Positions 49,391 through 62,420 of a stretch of 64,000 nucleotides of DNA are shown here, in pieces. How positions within the stretch are numbered: position 1 is the stretch's first letter; each line of letters starts with the position of its first letter. The stretch lies in contig JADJQX010000001.1 of the NCBI GenBank assembly GCA_016712525.1, positions 2,232,001-2,296,000 on the forward strand. Reading direction: 5' to 3'. The notes below the pieces were generated by a model, which had not been told where the DNA came from, did not search any database, and saw only the letters and a list, made by a program, of their open reading frames with translations. The position numbers and the translations under genes were made by a program. This DNA comes from Myxococcales bacterium. Lineage in GTDB: Bacteria > Myxococcota_A > Polyangia > Polyangiales > Polyangiaceae.

Positions 49391-50503
49391 CTACCGGGGA
49401 GGTGGACCGACGGACTCGAACCGCTCAATCAGCGTACGAGCGAATGTGGCGGGCTCCTCGAAGATGGGAGAGTGCGCGGAGCGATCGAACCAAATGAGCT
49501 CCTTCCTCGGCGCCGTGAGCTTCTCGACGTAGCGCTCCACGATCACCGAAGGGGTCGTGTAGTCCATCCTACCCTGAAGGAAGAACACCGGCACCGAGAC
49601 GGAAGGGACCTGCTCGAGCAAGTTGACCCTAAGGTACTCGGGACCGACCGTCTTGAGCGAGAACGCTATCGCCTTCGGATAGGCCAGAATGTCACCGAGC
49701 GAGTACTCAGGCGCGCCCATCACGATGCTCGTTGCGAGGCTAGCGTTCCGCTTGTCGTACAGCGTGCCACCGAGCTCTTGGAGCCACTCGCGCTGCTTCG
49801 TGACTTTCGCGAGCACCTCGTCGGGGTCGCCTGCGTAGGGCGGGCGGCCGAGCTCCGCGAGCTCTTTCAGCGCCGTCGCGTTCCCCGTTTCACGTGCGCG
49901 TCGAACGGTGAACTCGTACGAGAGCCGCTCTCCTTCCGCGACGTTCACGCTTTGGCCCGTGCCTGCGTACGCGACGCAATCCTCGGGATGGCGACTTACG
50001 TAGAGCATGCCGAGCGCCGAGCCCCATGAGTGGCCCAGGAGGTATACCTTCTCCTTCGCGAACGTTCTCTTGAGGTGGGCGACGAGCTCGTGCAGGTCGC
50101 CCAGGAAACGATCGATGGTCATCGTCCTCGGGTCGGTGCCGGCGCGGAAGGTCTTTCCCGCGCCGCGCTGTTCCCACGAGACCACCACGAACCTTCGCTC
50201 GAGGTCTGCGCCGAAGGCCCTCACGAAGGGCAGCTCCGAGCTCCCTGGGCCGCCGTGCAGGTACACGAGGACGGGGCGCCGCGTGTCGTGCCCGCGCTCG
50301 AGGATCCATTGATCGAGGCCGCCGAGTCGAACCTGACGGAGCCGAGCCACGCTCCCTGGGATGGCCTTCCCGGACCCGTCGACGATCGGCGTCGTGCTCG
50401 GCGTGCATCCTCCAACCACGCTTGCGCAAGCAAGCGCGGCCACCTTGCCGAGGAGGGCGCGCGTGCTCGCAAGGGCCCGCGACAGACGGAGTAGGTAGGT
50501 CAC
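49391..50503 (-). CDS. Alpha/beta hydrolase lipoprotein (proline iminopeptidase-like)
   Basis: 370 residues. Signal peptide with lipobox VVGGC near residue 33. Catalytic domain: HGGPGSSE near 84 (oxyanion hole), GHSWGS with nucleophile Ser near 159, Asp in GRMDYTTP near 310, His in RSAHSPIFE near 344. HGGPG with GHSWGS is the signature of the S33 proline-iminopeptidase family, although many members act on esters or amides. Start ATG overlaps the stop of the upstream tetR gene (ATGA), so the two are co-translated and the regulator probably controls the hydrolase. Confidence 0.88.
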   Translation of the reverse strand: MTYLLRLSRALASTRALLGKVAALACASVVGGCTPSTTPIVDGSGKAIPGSVARLRQVRLGGLDQWILERGHDTRRPVLVYLHGGPGSSELPFVRAFGADLERRFVVVSWEQRGAGKTFRAGTDPRTMTIDRFLGDLHELVAHLKRTFAKEKVYLLGHSWGSALGMLYVSRHPEDCVAYAGTGQSVNVAEGERLSYEFTVRRARETGNATALKELAELGRPPYAGDPDEVLAKVTKQREWLQELGGTLYDKRNASLATSIVMGAPEYSLGDILAYPKAIAFSLKTVGPEYLRVNLLEQVPSVSVPVFFLQGRMDYTTPSVIVERYVEKLTAPRKELIWFDRSAHSPIFEEPATFARTLIERFESVGPPPR

Positions 50504-51132
50504 TTGGGGCGTCTCCTGGCCTTTCGGGGAGAAGGATCGACGAGCGCCATGGGGCGCACCTCGGCCGTGGCGAGGGTGGCGCCGATGAGGACGGCACCGA
50601 CGCGTTGGAGCTTTTCAGCTACCCACGCCTCGTCGAGATTCGCGACGAGCGACGCCGAAGCCATGCTCGCGAGGCCATGGGTATAGAGCCATAGATCGAG
50701 GACGAGCACGCTTCGCCGCTCCGCAGTCACATCGCCGATGCCGGGGGTCGTCGCCGCTGCCGCTTCGAGGCGTCCGAGGAGGTCGAGCACCATCTTGGCC
50801 ACGCCGTGGCGCTCGAGGAAGAGCGCCCGGTAGAAGTTCGGCTCGTCGCGCGCGAAGAGCACGATCCCGATCCCGGCGGAGCGGAGCGCCGAGGGGACAT
50901 ACGGCTTCGTCATGTACGCGACGAGGTGAGAGAAGATGTGGGTCAGCGTCGCCTCGGTGAGCGCGTCCATGGACGCATAGATGCGGTAGATCGGGGCGAC
51001 GGAGCACCCGAGCTCGTCGGCGACGGCCCGGCACGAGAGGGCAGGTAGGCCCTTCTTCCTGACGATGGTCGTCGCGGCCGTGAGCACGCGTTCGGGCGAT
51101 ACGGTAACCGGAGGTGGGCTCATAAGAGGCAT
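50500..51132 (-). CDS. TetR-family repressor
   Basis: 210 residues from ATG 51132; ATG 51123 (MSPPPVTV) is equally possible, and neither has a Shine-Dalgarno sequence. N-terminal helix-turn-helix at about residues 14-58: RVLTAATTIVRKKGLPALSCRAVADELGCSVAPIYRIYASMDALTEA. The C-terminal 140 residues are the helical ligand-binding domain. The gene starts inside or just after a dyad operator (51129-51150) that covers the -10 box, so it is autoregulated and probably transcribed as a leaderless message. It forms an operon with the downstream hydrolase. Confidence 0.9.
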   Translation of the reverse strand: MPLMSPPPVTVSPERVLTAATTIVRKKGLPALSCRAVADELGCSVAPIYRIYASMDALTEATLTHIFSHLVAYMTKPYVPSALRSAGIGIVLFARDEPNFYRALFLERHGVAKMVLDLLGRLEAAAATTPGIGDVTAERRSVLVLDLWLYTHGLASMASASLVANLDEAWVAEKLQRVGAVLIGATLATAEVRPMALVDPSPRKARRRPK

Positions 51133-51150
51133 ATGTTATGTAACATGTGC
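51129..51150. promoter_or_regulatory. TetR-type operator dyad
   Basis: GCATATGTTA - TG - TAACATGTGC: 10-base arms with one mismatch around a 2-base centre. AT-rich in a GC-rich genome. It overlaps the -10 region and the tetR start, as expected for autorepression. Confidence 0.75.
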
Positions 51151-51163
51151 TATTTAACGTCAA
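51135..51163 (-). promoter_or_regulatory. Promoter of the tetR-hydrolase operon
   Basis: Minus strand: TTGACG (51163-51158), a 17-base spacer, CATAAC (51140-51135). The predicted start site is at or next to the first ATG (51132), so the message would be leaderless. The -10 box lies inside the dyad operator. Confidence 0.65.
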
Positions 51164-51255
51164 GGTTGGGAGGGCTCAGCAACACACGACGCTGGGAGAA
51201 ACCTTCGTGCCGCTCTCCCTTCCCCCCCGCGGCGCCATGAACTAATCCCCTCGCC

Positions 51256-52749
51256 GTGGTCCGCGTCGTCGCTCCTCTCTCCGTCCTCGCGTTCGTCGGC
51301 TTCCTCGCGGCGCACACGGCCTCGTCGCGCGCGGCCTCCACGCCGTCGCCGCACGCCGCCTCCGCTGCGCCGCCCTCGAGCTCTCCGGCGTCGAGCGCGG
51401 CCCCCGCGGCCTCGAGCGCGCCCCAAGCGCCACGTGCTCCGGTCGCGCCGCCCAAGGCCCTCGTGCACACGACGGTGCGCGGCCCCGAGGTCGCCCTCGT
51501 CACGCTCCGTGAGCGAGGCGCCGCGCCGAAGACCCTCACCTTCGCGGAGCTCGCGACCACGCGCCTCCCGAAGGGCAAGGTGCAGGTCACCTTCACGGCC
51601 GAGGGCGAGGCCCTCTACGTGCCCCACTGTGGCGGGAGAGGGAAAATCACGGTCGCCGGGTGCGACGTGGGCGCCCCGAAGGAGGGTCCCTTCGTCACCA
51701 AGCTCCCCCCCGGCCGGAGCGACGTCGCCCTCGAGATCGACGCGTCGGCGTACGAGCGCCGCGTCGCGTGCGGCGAGGCCCCGCGCACCGGCGCGCTCGA
51801 AGAGTCGCCCTTCGGGTTCACCACGCTCACGTTCGCGAGCCCCTCGTCGGCGAAGGGCGGCGGCAAGGCCGTCGTGTACGTGCCGCGCTCGGTCGACCTC
51901 TCCACGAAGGTGCCCGTGCTCGTGGGCGTGCACCCGTGGAACGGCGGCACGTGGACGTATGCGCAATACACGGGCCTCGTGCGTGAGGCCGAAAAATCCG
52001 GGGTCGTGCTGCTCCACCCGAGCGGGCTCGGCAACTCGCTCTACGTGGCCGAGGCCGAGGCCGAGGTGCTGCGCGCGCTCGCGGCGCTCGAGGCCACCGT
52101 CGACGTCGACCCGCGGCGTGTCTCGATCTGGGGTGCGTCGATGGGCGGGGCAGGGGCGACCACGATCGGCTTTCACTCGCCCTCGCGCTTCGCGAGCGTC
52201 GTGAGCTTCTTCGGCGACTCGAAGTACGACATGACCACCTACGTGCGCACGATCCTCGGCGACGAGGTCGGCGCACGCCGCGTGAACGCGCTCGACGTCG
52301 TCGAGAACGCGCGGCACCTTCCGGTGTGGCTCATCCACGGCGAGGCCGACACGACGTCCCCCATCGCGCAGAGCGAGATGCTCCAGTCCGCCATGAAGAC
52401 GCGCGGCTTCGACGTGCGCTTCGATCGCGTGCCGGCCATGGGCCACGAAGGCCGCCTCGTCGAGAAATTCTCGGCCGACGTCGTGCGCATCGCCGCGAAG
52501 GCCCGCGCGCCCGAGCACCCCGCGCGGGTCACCTTCCGCAGCGTGCGCCCCGAGGACACACGCGCCTACGGCGTCACGATCGAGCGCGCAGGCACCACCG
52601 ACGCGTACGTCGACCTCGAGGGCGTGGGCGGCGTCGTGCGGGTGCGCGAGGCCACGGGCGTGCGCGGCGTCGTGCTCGCGGACGGAGCGCTCGGCGTGCC
52701 CCGCGGCGCGAAGGTCGAGGGCGTGAGCGTGCCCGTGCGCTGGGAATGA
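51256..52749 (+). CDS. Secreted alpha/beta hydrolase (esterase)
   Basis: 497 residues from GTG 51256, after which VVAPLSVLAFVGFLAAHTASSRA is a signal peptide. A long Ala/Ser/Pro linker runs to about residue 65, then an N-terminal beta-rich region (70-210). The hydrolase domain (about 215-420): WNGGTWTYAQYTG, nucleophile Ser near 294 in WGASMGGAG, Asp near 362 in HGEADTTSP, His near 395 in MGHEG. It resembles CE1/S9-type esterases. A C-terminal beta domain of about 75 residues is added. No ribosome binding site is evident. The methyltransferase gene starts 26 bp downstream, so the two may be co-transcribed. Confidence 0.8.
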   Translation: MVRVVAPLSVLAFVGFLAAHTASSRAASTPSPHAASAAPPSSSPASSAAPAASSAPQAPRAPVAPPKALVHTTVRGPEVALVTLRERGAAPKTLTFAELATTRLPKGKVQVTFTAEGEALYVPHCGGRGKITVAGCDVGAPKEGPFVTKLPPGRSDVALEIDASAYERRVACGEAPRTGALEESPFGFTTLTFASPSSAKGGGKAVVYVPRSVDLSTKVPVLVGVHPWNGGTWTYAQYTGLVREAEKSGVVLLHPSGLGNSLYVAEAEAEVLRALAALEATVDVDPRRVSIWGASMGGAGATTIGFHSPSRFASVVSFFGDSKYDMTTYVRTILGDEVGARRVNALDVVENARHLPVWLIHGEADTTSPIAQSEMLQSAMKTRGFDVRFDRVPAMGHEGRLVEKFSADVVRIAAKARAPEHPARVTFRSVRPEDTRAYGVTIERAGTTDAYVDLEGVGGVVRVREATGVRGVVLADGALGVPRGAKVEGVSVPVRWE

Positions 52750-52774
52750 CGCGGGACGTGGTAACACGCGCCCC

Positions 52775-53563
52775 GTGACCCCCGAAGATCACAGAGCCGC
52801 ACTCGAGGCGAAGCTCGGCGAGCCCATCACCCTCGACGCCCTCTCGGGCGCGTGGAACATCCTGCAGCGCAAGCGCGGCCACCGGCACTCCACCGACGAC
52901 GTGCTCACCGCGTACTACGCGTGGGTCCACGGGCCGAAGGTCGACCACGCGCTCGACCTCGGCACGGGCATCGGCACCGTCGGCCTCCTCGTGCTCCACG
53001 GGCTCGGCGAGGGCGCGCACCTCACGTGCGTCGAAGCCCAGGAAATCAGCTTCACGCAGCTCCTCGCGAACCTCGCGATGAACGGCCTCGAGGGCCGCGT
53101 GTCCCCGATGTACGGCGATCTGCGCGAGGCCCGCTTCGAGCGCACCTTCGACCTCGTCACGGGCAGCCCGCCCTACTTCGACGTCTCGGCCGGCATCGTC
53201 CCGCAAGACTCGCAGAAGGCCCACGCGCGCTTCGAGCTCCGCGGCACCGTCGCCGACTACGCGCTCGCCGCCGAGCGGGCCCTCTCGCACGCGGAGCACG
53301 CGCGGTTCGTGTTCTGTTTCCCCACGGCGCAGAAGGCCCGCGCGTTCGACGGTTTGCACGCCGCAGGCTTCTCGGCCATCGCCCACAGGGACGTCGTGCC
53401 TCGCGAGGGCCTTACGCCGCTCTTCTCGCTCTTCGCGTGCAAGCGTGGCACACACGAAGAAGTCGCCGAGCCCCCCCTCGTGGTGCGCACACCCGACGGC
53501 GAGCACACCGCCGAGATGCGGGCCGTGCGTCGGCATTTCGGCTTCGTCGTGCCCGAGCCTTGA
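52775..53563 (+). CDS. N6-adenine methyltransferase (TrmN6-like)
   Basis: 262 residues from GTG 52775. Class I Rossmann methyltransferase: motif I DHALDLGTGIGTVGLLVL near 60, acidic loop CVEAQEISFTQLL, catalytic (D/N/S)PPY as GSPPYF near 131. This set, with HRHSTDDVLTAYYAW before motif I, matches the YfiC/TrmN6 group that methylates adenine 37 of tRNA-Val in E. coli; a related 50S methyltransferase is also possible. The C-terminal 40 residues (GTHEEVAEPPLVVRTPDGEHTAEM) resemble the family's end. No signal peptide: cytoplasmic. Confidence 0.85.
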   Translation: MTPEDHRAALEAKLGEPITLDALSGAWNILQRKRGHRHSTDDVLTAYYAWVHGPKVDHALDLGTGIGTVGLLVLHGLGEGAHLTCVEAQEISFTQLLANLAMNGLEGRVSPMYGDLREARFERTFDLVTGSPPYFDVSAGIVPQDSQKAHARFELRGTVADYALAAERALSHAEHARFVFCFPTAQKARAFDGLHAAGFSAIAHRDVVPREGLTPLFSLFACKRGTHEEVAEPPLVVRTPDGEHTAEMRAVRRHFGFVVPEP

Positions 53564-53622
53564 GCGAACTTCTCAGGTGAGTCTTCGTTGCCGGTGAGGC
53601 CCTGCCTCGTAGGGTGCCCGCC

Positions 53623-54657
53623 ATGCAGTCGCGCAGCGTGGTCTCGTTCGTCCTCGGCGTCTTCTTCCTCGCGTGCGGCGCCGCCGCGGGCGATGGAGCA
53701 GGGGATCTTACCGCCGACGCCGGCACGCCCACGACCGACGCCGACACGCCCGTCGATTCGAGCGTGCAGCCCGACGCGGGCCGCGCCGACGTCGTGTCGG
53801 GGCCCACCGTCGGGCTCGATCGCGCGGCCCAGCTCGTCGGAGAGACGCTCTGCGGCTTCCACGAGCGCTGCTTTCAAACCTACGTTCAGGACTTCTTCCC
53901 GAGCCTCTCGGCGTGCTCGGCGCGGTACGCCGCGGCCTTCAAGGCGACCCACGCGCCCGACGCGCTCTTCGCCGAGGCCGACCTCGTCACCATGGCCACG
54001 TGCGAGGCGAAGCTCACTTGCGACGGCCTCTACGGCGGAACCTGGCAGACCGCGTGCCCTTCGCCACGCCCCGTGAACGCGCGCGCCGAGGGGGCTCCGT
54101 GCGTGAGCGACGTGTCCTGCGCGAGCGAGACGTGTGTCGCTACCACGCCGGGCGCGTGTGGTACCTGCCGCGCCCGCGACGAGTCGAAGGCCGGCGAAGC
54201 GTGTGGCGAAGGCCAAAAGCGCTGCGCCAAGGGGCTCACCTGCCTCTCGAGCAAACGCTGCGTCGCGGTCCGCGCCCTCGGCGAGACGTGCGACACCTCG
54301 AACGCGCTCTGCGGCAACGGCCTCACGTGCCAGGGCGGAACGTGCGCCAAGCTGCCCGCGGCCGGCGAGGCCTGCGACGCGCGCGGCGGCTGCGATCCCT
54401 ACCGGCTCGCGGGCTGCGGCACCGACGGCCAGTGCGCCGCCGTCACGAACCTCGCCAAAGGCGCCACGTGCGAGCTCGGCGCGCTCGCGACCTGCGGCAG
54501 CGGCGAGACCTGCACCCCTGGCGACGGCGGCGCGACCGGCACGTGCGTCGCGCGCAAACCCGCGGGCACGGCGTGCCGAAGGTCCCAAGAGTGCGAGATC
54601 TTCGCGACCTGCACGGGAGGCACCTGCGCCGACCCCAAGGGCCCGGTCTGTCGCTAA
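53623..54657 (+). CDS. Cys-rich lipoprotein
   Basis: 344 residues from ATG 53623 (MQSRSVVSFVLGVFFLAC), lipobox FFLAC; a GTG nine bases upstream is in frame but not needed. An Asp/Ala/Thr-rich linker ends near residue 60. Residues 65-150 are helical with six Cys (LCGFHERCFQTYVQDFFPSLSACSARY). The C-terminal half has about 20 more Cys in short repeats of the kind 'G..C......C...L.C....C' (KRCAKGLTCLSSKRC, ALCGNGLTCQGGTC, RSQECEIFATCTGGTC), like EB-module/dickkopf-type disulfide repeats. Surface protein of unknown function; this layout is common in myxobacterial lipoproteins. Confidence 0.82.
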   Translation: MQSRSVVSFVLGVFFLACGAAAGDGAGDLTADAGTPTTDADTPVDSSVQPDAGRADVVSGPTVGLDRAAQLVGETLCGFHERCFQTYVQDFFPSLSACSARYAAAFKATHAPDALFAEADLVTMATCEAKLTCDGLYGGTWQTACPSPRPVNARAEGAPCVSDVSCASETCVATTPGACGTCRARDESKAGEACGEGQKRCAKGLTCLSSKRCVAVRALGETCDTSNALCGNGLTCQGGTCAKLPAAGEACDARGGCDPYRLAGCGTDGQCAAVTNLAKGATCELGALATCGSGETCTPGDGGATGTCVARKPAGTACRRSQECEIFATCTGGTCADPKGPVCR

Positions 54658-54677
54658 AAGCGAACGAGTACGAATGG

Positions 54678-55616
54678 TTAGCGCTTCGTCCGGCGCAGCC
54701 TATCGCGCCGCCCCACGACCCACGCGAAGCCCGCCATGCCCAGGCCCACGGGGAGCGGCACGCCCGAGAGATCCGCTCCGGCCGCGTCGCAGCGCGAGCA
54801 CCCGCGCGCGGTCATCGCGACCTTCTTCACGTCGACGAACGTGTCGCGGTTCGGGAGCGAGCCGCGCATCGTCACGCGGTGGACGAGGTGGTCCGGCGAC
54901 ACGAGGCCTTGGGTGCGCGCGACCTCGACGCTCTCTTTCGCGGCCTTCTCGGAGCGCACGAAGCCGGTCGCCGAGTCTTTCTCGTCGGGCCCCTCGTAGC
55001 CCGACACCTTCGCGTCGAACACGGGCTCCTGGAGGAAGAGCACGTGATCGAAGTCGTCCTTCTCGTGCACGGTGCCGTCGTGGATGTGCAGCGTGGGGAA
55101 GAACACCGTGTCGCCGAGCGCGGTGTCCCACTCGAAGGCGATCGGGTGCGGCTTGCCCGCGGTCGCCTTGAGCTGGAACACCGCGAACCCGTAGCCCTTC
55201 ACCGTGGGCACCTTTTGCCACACGTCCTTCGAGAGCACGAACTGCGCGTCGAGCCGCGAGAAGTCGTCCACCGTCGGCACGAACGACGCGACGAAATCGC
55301 CGACCTCGTGCACCTCGAGCGCCGACGCGGCCGCCGTCTGCGCCTCGGGCATGCCCTTCGAGCCGAAGAGCGACGACGACGGCTTCGCGGGGAAGGCGCG
55401 GTCGAGCGCCGCGAAGAAGTCCGGATACTCCTTGAGGCTCTTGAACCTCACGGCGTCCTCCTTCGCGGGGAGGCGCACCGGGAGCGGCAGGATCATCGCC
55501 GTGGGCGACTTGGCCGTGTACTGCATCTGGTACACGAGCCCCTGCGTCCCCGGGCGGAGCATGCGCGCGAAGATGGACGTTCCGTGGACCTCGGTCGGGC
55601 TCGAAAAGCAGCACAT
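54678..55616 (-). CDS. Conserved hypothetical protein (MCCFS start)
   Basis: 312 residues. The start MCCFSSPTEVHGTSIFARML, without a signal peptide, resembles a family of conserved hypothetical proteins. The first 200 residues look like one domain (LVYQMQYTAKSPTAMILPLPV, VRFKSLKEYPDFFAALDRAF, PHPIAFEWDTALGDTVFFPTLHIHDG). Near the C-terminus CSRCDAAG is a CxxC, and the last 30 residues contain GVPLPVGLGMAGFAWVVGRR, a short hydrophobic segment followed by arginines. A 20-bp gap separates its stop from the convergent Cys-rich lipoprotein gene. I cannot name a function. Confidence 0.7.
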   Translation of the reverse strand: MCCFSSPTEVHGTSIFARMLRPGTQGLVYQMQYTAKSPTAMILPLPVRLPAKEDAVRFKSLKEYPDFFAALDRAFPAKPSSSLFGSKGMPEAQTAAASALEVHEVGDFVASFVPTVDDFSRLDAQFVLSKDVWQKVPTVKGYGFAVFQLKATAGKPHPIAFEWDTALGDTVFFPTLHIHDGTVHEKDDFDHVLFLQEPVFDAKVSGYEGPDEKDSATGFVRSEKAAKESVEVARTQGLVSPDHLVHRVTMRGSLPNRDTFVDVKKVAMTARGCSRCDAAGADLSGVPLPVGLGMAGFAWVVGRRDRLRRTKR

Positions 55617-55668
55617 GGTGGGGCTCCGACGGGCGAGGGGGCGGAAAGTTCCGAGGCCCTCACCCTAA

Positions 55669-59471
<3,803 letters not shown>

Positions 59472-59475
<4 letters not shown>

Positions 59476-60434
59476 GGCGATTTCTTCTTCTTGTCGGGCT
59501 TGTTGAGGGCGCGCCCGGGCTTCTCGGCGAGCCCGAGTACCACGGAAAAGTGGGGTTTTTTGGCCTCGCGCGTGACGACCGCGCACGATTTCACCGAAAG
59601 GCCCGGTTTGGCCAACATTCGACCGAGCGCCGCGGGGGTGAAACCAGGGTGCCGCTCGCCGTACGCGGCGGTCACGTCGCTCCGCTCGTGGGCCTCGAGC
59701 GAGAGCACGACCAGGCGGCCACCCGGGCGGAGCACCCGCGCGCACTCGCCCACCACGGCGGCCGGCCGCTCGGCGTACGTCAGCGTGTGGAAGAGGAGCG
59801 CCGTGTCGAAGGTGCCCTCGGCGAAGGGGAGGGTGGTCGCGTCGGCGACGCGCGCCGAGACATGGGGGAAGCCCTGGAGCCGCTCGCGGGCGGCTTCGAC
59901 CATCCGCGCGCTCGTGTCCACGCACACGAGGCGCCTCGTGTGGGGCGCGACGAGCGCGGCCACCGAGCCGTCTCCGGAGCCCACGTCGAGCACGTCCCCG
60001 AGGTCGAGCAGCGCCGACAGCCCGAAGGCGAGCGAGGCCCACGTCCTCCCGGGCGAATAGTGCCGCTCGAGCTCCCCCGCGAAGGCGCTCGGCAGCGCTC
60101 CGCGACGCGCGTCGAGCAGGGCCGCGAGGCGCTCGTTGTCGGCCGCGAGCTGCGGATCGTCCGCGCTCAAGAGCTCGTCGAGCACAGCCCGTGTCGCGCC
60201 CGAGAGGCCCGATTCCGAGAGCACGTAGAACGCGTGCGGGCCGTCTCGGCGGTCCTTCACGAATCCCCCTTCGCGGAGCCTCGCGAGGTGCGTGCTCACC
60301 CGCGACTGCGCGAGCCCCGTCACACGCACGAGCTCCGACACCGAGAGCTCCTGCGCCCTGAGCAACGCGCACAGCCTCACGCGGCTCTCGTCGCCGAGCA
60401 GGTTGAGCGTGCCTACGGTCTGGCTCAGGTTCAT
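59472..60434 (-). CDS. ArsR-type regulator fused to SAM methyltransferase (SahR-like)
   Basis: 320 residues. Residues 1-85 are an ArsR winged helix ([56 protein letters not shown]) without metal-binding Cys. Residues 140-280 are a class I methyltransferase fold: [16 protein letters not shown] (motif I), [21 protein letters not shown]. ArsR regulators controlling the SAM cycle and responding to S-adenosylhomocysteine (SahR) are known in Proteobacteria. The SAM/SAH-type domain and the 4-base overlap with metH fit that role. Two palindromes sit just upstream of its start (60441-60466). Autoregulation is likely. Direct proof of the ligand is lacking. Confidence 0.85.
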
Positions 60435-60440
60435 CGAGGT

Positions 60441-60466
60441 ATCCGGATGCGCGGATGGGATATCCC
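60441..60466. promoter_or_regulatory. Paired dyads before the ArsR-metH operon
   Basis: ATCCG-GATGCG-CGGAT (60441-60456) and the perfect palindrome GGGATATCCC (60457-60466) lie side by side 7 bp upstream of the regulator start. Candidate autoregulatory operator. The rest of the 180-bp divergent region to pepF shows no clear riboswitch. Confidence 0.5.
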
Positions 60467-60614
60467 ACCGGGCGGGGCCCCCGTCAAGTCACCGGCCCGA
60501 CGCGATCCTCGGCGCCGACGCGACCCTCGGTGCCGGCCCTCCGGCGATCACCCGGCGGTCGGTGGATTCGTGCACGATCTGGCGATCTTGCGCCCTTTCG
60601 GAGAGGATGGGCCC

Positions 60615-62420
60615 GTGGAACCGACCTGGGATCTCTCTTCGTATTTTCCGTCGTTCGAGTCGCCCGCGACCCGCGCCTTCATCGACACCCTCGCGGAGGA
60701 CGCGACCCGCGCCCTCACCCGGGCCGAGAACCTCGCCGCGCTCTCGGAGGACACCCTGGACGCCTGGGTGGGGCTCGTCCTCGCGTACGAGGATCTCGTC
60801 GCGCGCTACGGGCACGTGAGCTCCTACGTGAATTGCCTCGCCTCGGCCGACGCAGAGAACGAGGCGTACAGCGTCGCCGAAGGCGAGCTCGGGAAGACGG
60901 GCGCGACGCTCCAGAAGATCTCCGGCGAGCTGCGGCGCATGCTCGGACCGACGACCGAAGACGAGCTCGCGGCGTTCTCACGGGACGCGCGCCTCCAGAA
61001 CGCGACGCACTTCCTCGCGCAGCTCCGCGTCGAGGCGAAGAAGCGCATGCCCGCGCCCCTCGAGGCCCTCGCCGCGGACCTCGGGACCGATGGCATCACG
61101 GGGTGGGGCAGGCTCTACGACACCGTCTCCGCGAAGCTCGCGTTCGAGCTCGTCCGCCCCGATGGCACGCGTGAGACCGTTCCCATGGCGCAGCGTCGCT
61201 CGCTCATGGCCGACCCGGATCGCCGCGTACGAAAGGCCGCGTTCGAGGGCGGGAATCGCGCGTGGGAGGGCGTCGTCGACGTCACCGCGGCGGCCGTGAA
61301 CCGGATCGCCGGCACGCGCCTCTCGCTCTACGCGCGCCGCGGGGTCTCCCATTTCCTCGACGTCGCGCTCCACGACGCGGGCATCTCGAGGGCCACGCTC
61401 GACGCCATGAACGCCGCGGTCGAGAAGGGCCGTCCGCTCGCGCGCCGTGGGCTGCTGGTGAAGGCCAAGGCCATGGGGCTCCCGGCGATCGCTTGGTACG
61501 ATCTCGAGGCGCCGCTCCCGCTCCCCGACGCCGAGCGCATCTCGTGGGAACGTGGCGTCGAGCTCGTCCAGCGAGCCTTCGGCGCGGCCTACCCCGACCT
61601 CCGCGCCTTCTTCGATCACGCGCTCACCTCGCGCTGGATCGAGGCCGAGCCCCGCCGTGGAAAGCGCCCCGGCGCCTACTGCACCGGCAGCGACGTGACC
61701 GGCGAGCCGCGGGTCTACATGACGTACCAGGGCTCGCTCGGCGACGTGTCCACCCTCGCCCACGAGATCGGCCACGCGTTCCACCACCACGTGCTCCGCG
61801 ACACGCGGGTGCTCGCGCGCCAATACCCGATGACCCTCGCCGAGACGGCCTCTACCTTCGCGGAGAGCGTGCTCTCGGCGGGCCTCCTCGCCGAGCCCGG
61901 CATCACCGACGCGACGCGCGCGCAGCTCCTCGGCGAGGTCGCGGGAGATGCCGCGGCCTTCTTGCTCGACGTGCCCACGCGCTTCCTCTTCGAGACGCGT
62001 TTCTACGAAGAGCGCGCGAAGGGAGAGGTGCCCGCGAGCCGCCTCTCGACCCTCATGCGCGACGCGCAGCGCGAGGTCTTCGGCGAGGCGCTCTCCGAGG
62101 GCGACGAGGATCCGCTCTTCTGGTCGTCGAAGCTGCACTTCTTCATCCCGGATCTCTCGTTCTATAACTTCCCGTATACCTTCGGGTTTTTGCTCTCCCG
62201 AGGCCTCTTTGCTCGCTTCCGCGAGGAGGGGCCGGCGTTCCTCCCTCGTTACGAGTCCTTCCTTCGCAAGACCGGCGGCGCGCTCGCCCACGAGGTCGCG
62301 AAGGACTCGATCGGCGAGGACCTCGAGTCGGAGGCGTTCTGGTCGCGCGCGATCGCGACGCTCGAGGCCCCCATCACCGAGCTCGAGGCGCTGCTGCCCA
62401 AGGTCGTCACGATCCCGTGA
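60615..62420 (+). CDS. M3-family oligoendopeptidase (PepF-like)
   Basis: 601 residues from GTG 60615, which has GAGAGGA eight bases upstream and opens (V)EPTWDLSSYFPSFES, the normal beginning of this family; the frame upstream is the antisense of another gene. Zinc metallopeptidase of the cytoplasm that degrades small peptides. HEIGHAFHHH (HExxH with zinc His) near 382, and the third ligand in AETASTFAES about 25 residues later. The C-terminal FYNFPYTFGFLLSRGLF is typical of PepF/M3B. Stop overlaps the next gene's GTG (GTGA). Confidence 0.92.
   Translation: MEPTWDLSSYFPSFESPATRAFIDTLAEDATRALTRAENLAALSEDTLDAWVGLVLAYEDLVARYGHVSSYVNCLASADAENEAYSVAEGELGKTGATLQKISGELRRMLGPTTEDELAAFSRDARLQNATHFLAQLRVEAKKRMPAPLEALAADLGTDGITGWGRLYDTVSAKLAFELVRPDGTRETVPMAQRRSLMADPDRRVRKAAFEGGNRAWEGVVDVTAAAVNRIAGTRLSLYARRGVSHFLDVALHDAGISRATLDAMNAAVEKGRPLARRGLLVKAKAMGLPAIAWYDLEAPLPLPDAERISWERGVELVQRAFGAAYPDLRAFFDHALTSRWIEAEPRRGKRPGAYCTGSDVTGEPRVYMTYQGSLGDVSTLAHEIGHAFHHHVLRDTRVLARQYPMTLAETASTFAESVLSAGLLAEPGITDATRAQLLGEVAGDAAAFLLDVPTRFLFETRFYEERAKGEVPASRLSTLMRDAQREVFGEALSEGDEDPLFWSSKLHFFIPDLSFYNFPYTFGFLLSRGLFARFREEGPAFLPRYESFLRKTGGALAHEVAKDSIGEDLESEAFWSRAIATLEAPITELEALLPKVVTIP

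Noticed and set aside
60435..60614. SAM or SAH riboswitch upstream of the metH operon
   Set aside because: No recognisable conserved riboswitch core; only short palindromes that fit a protein operator.
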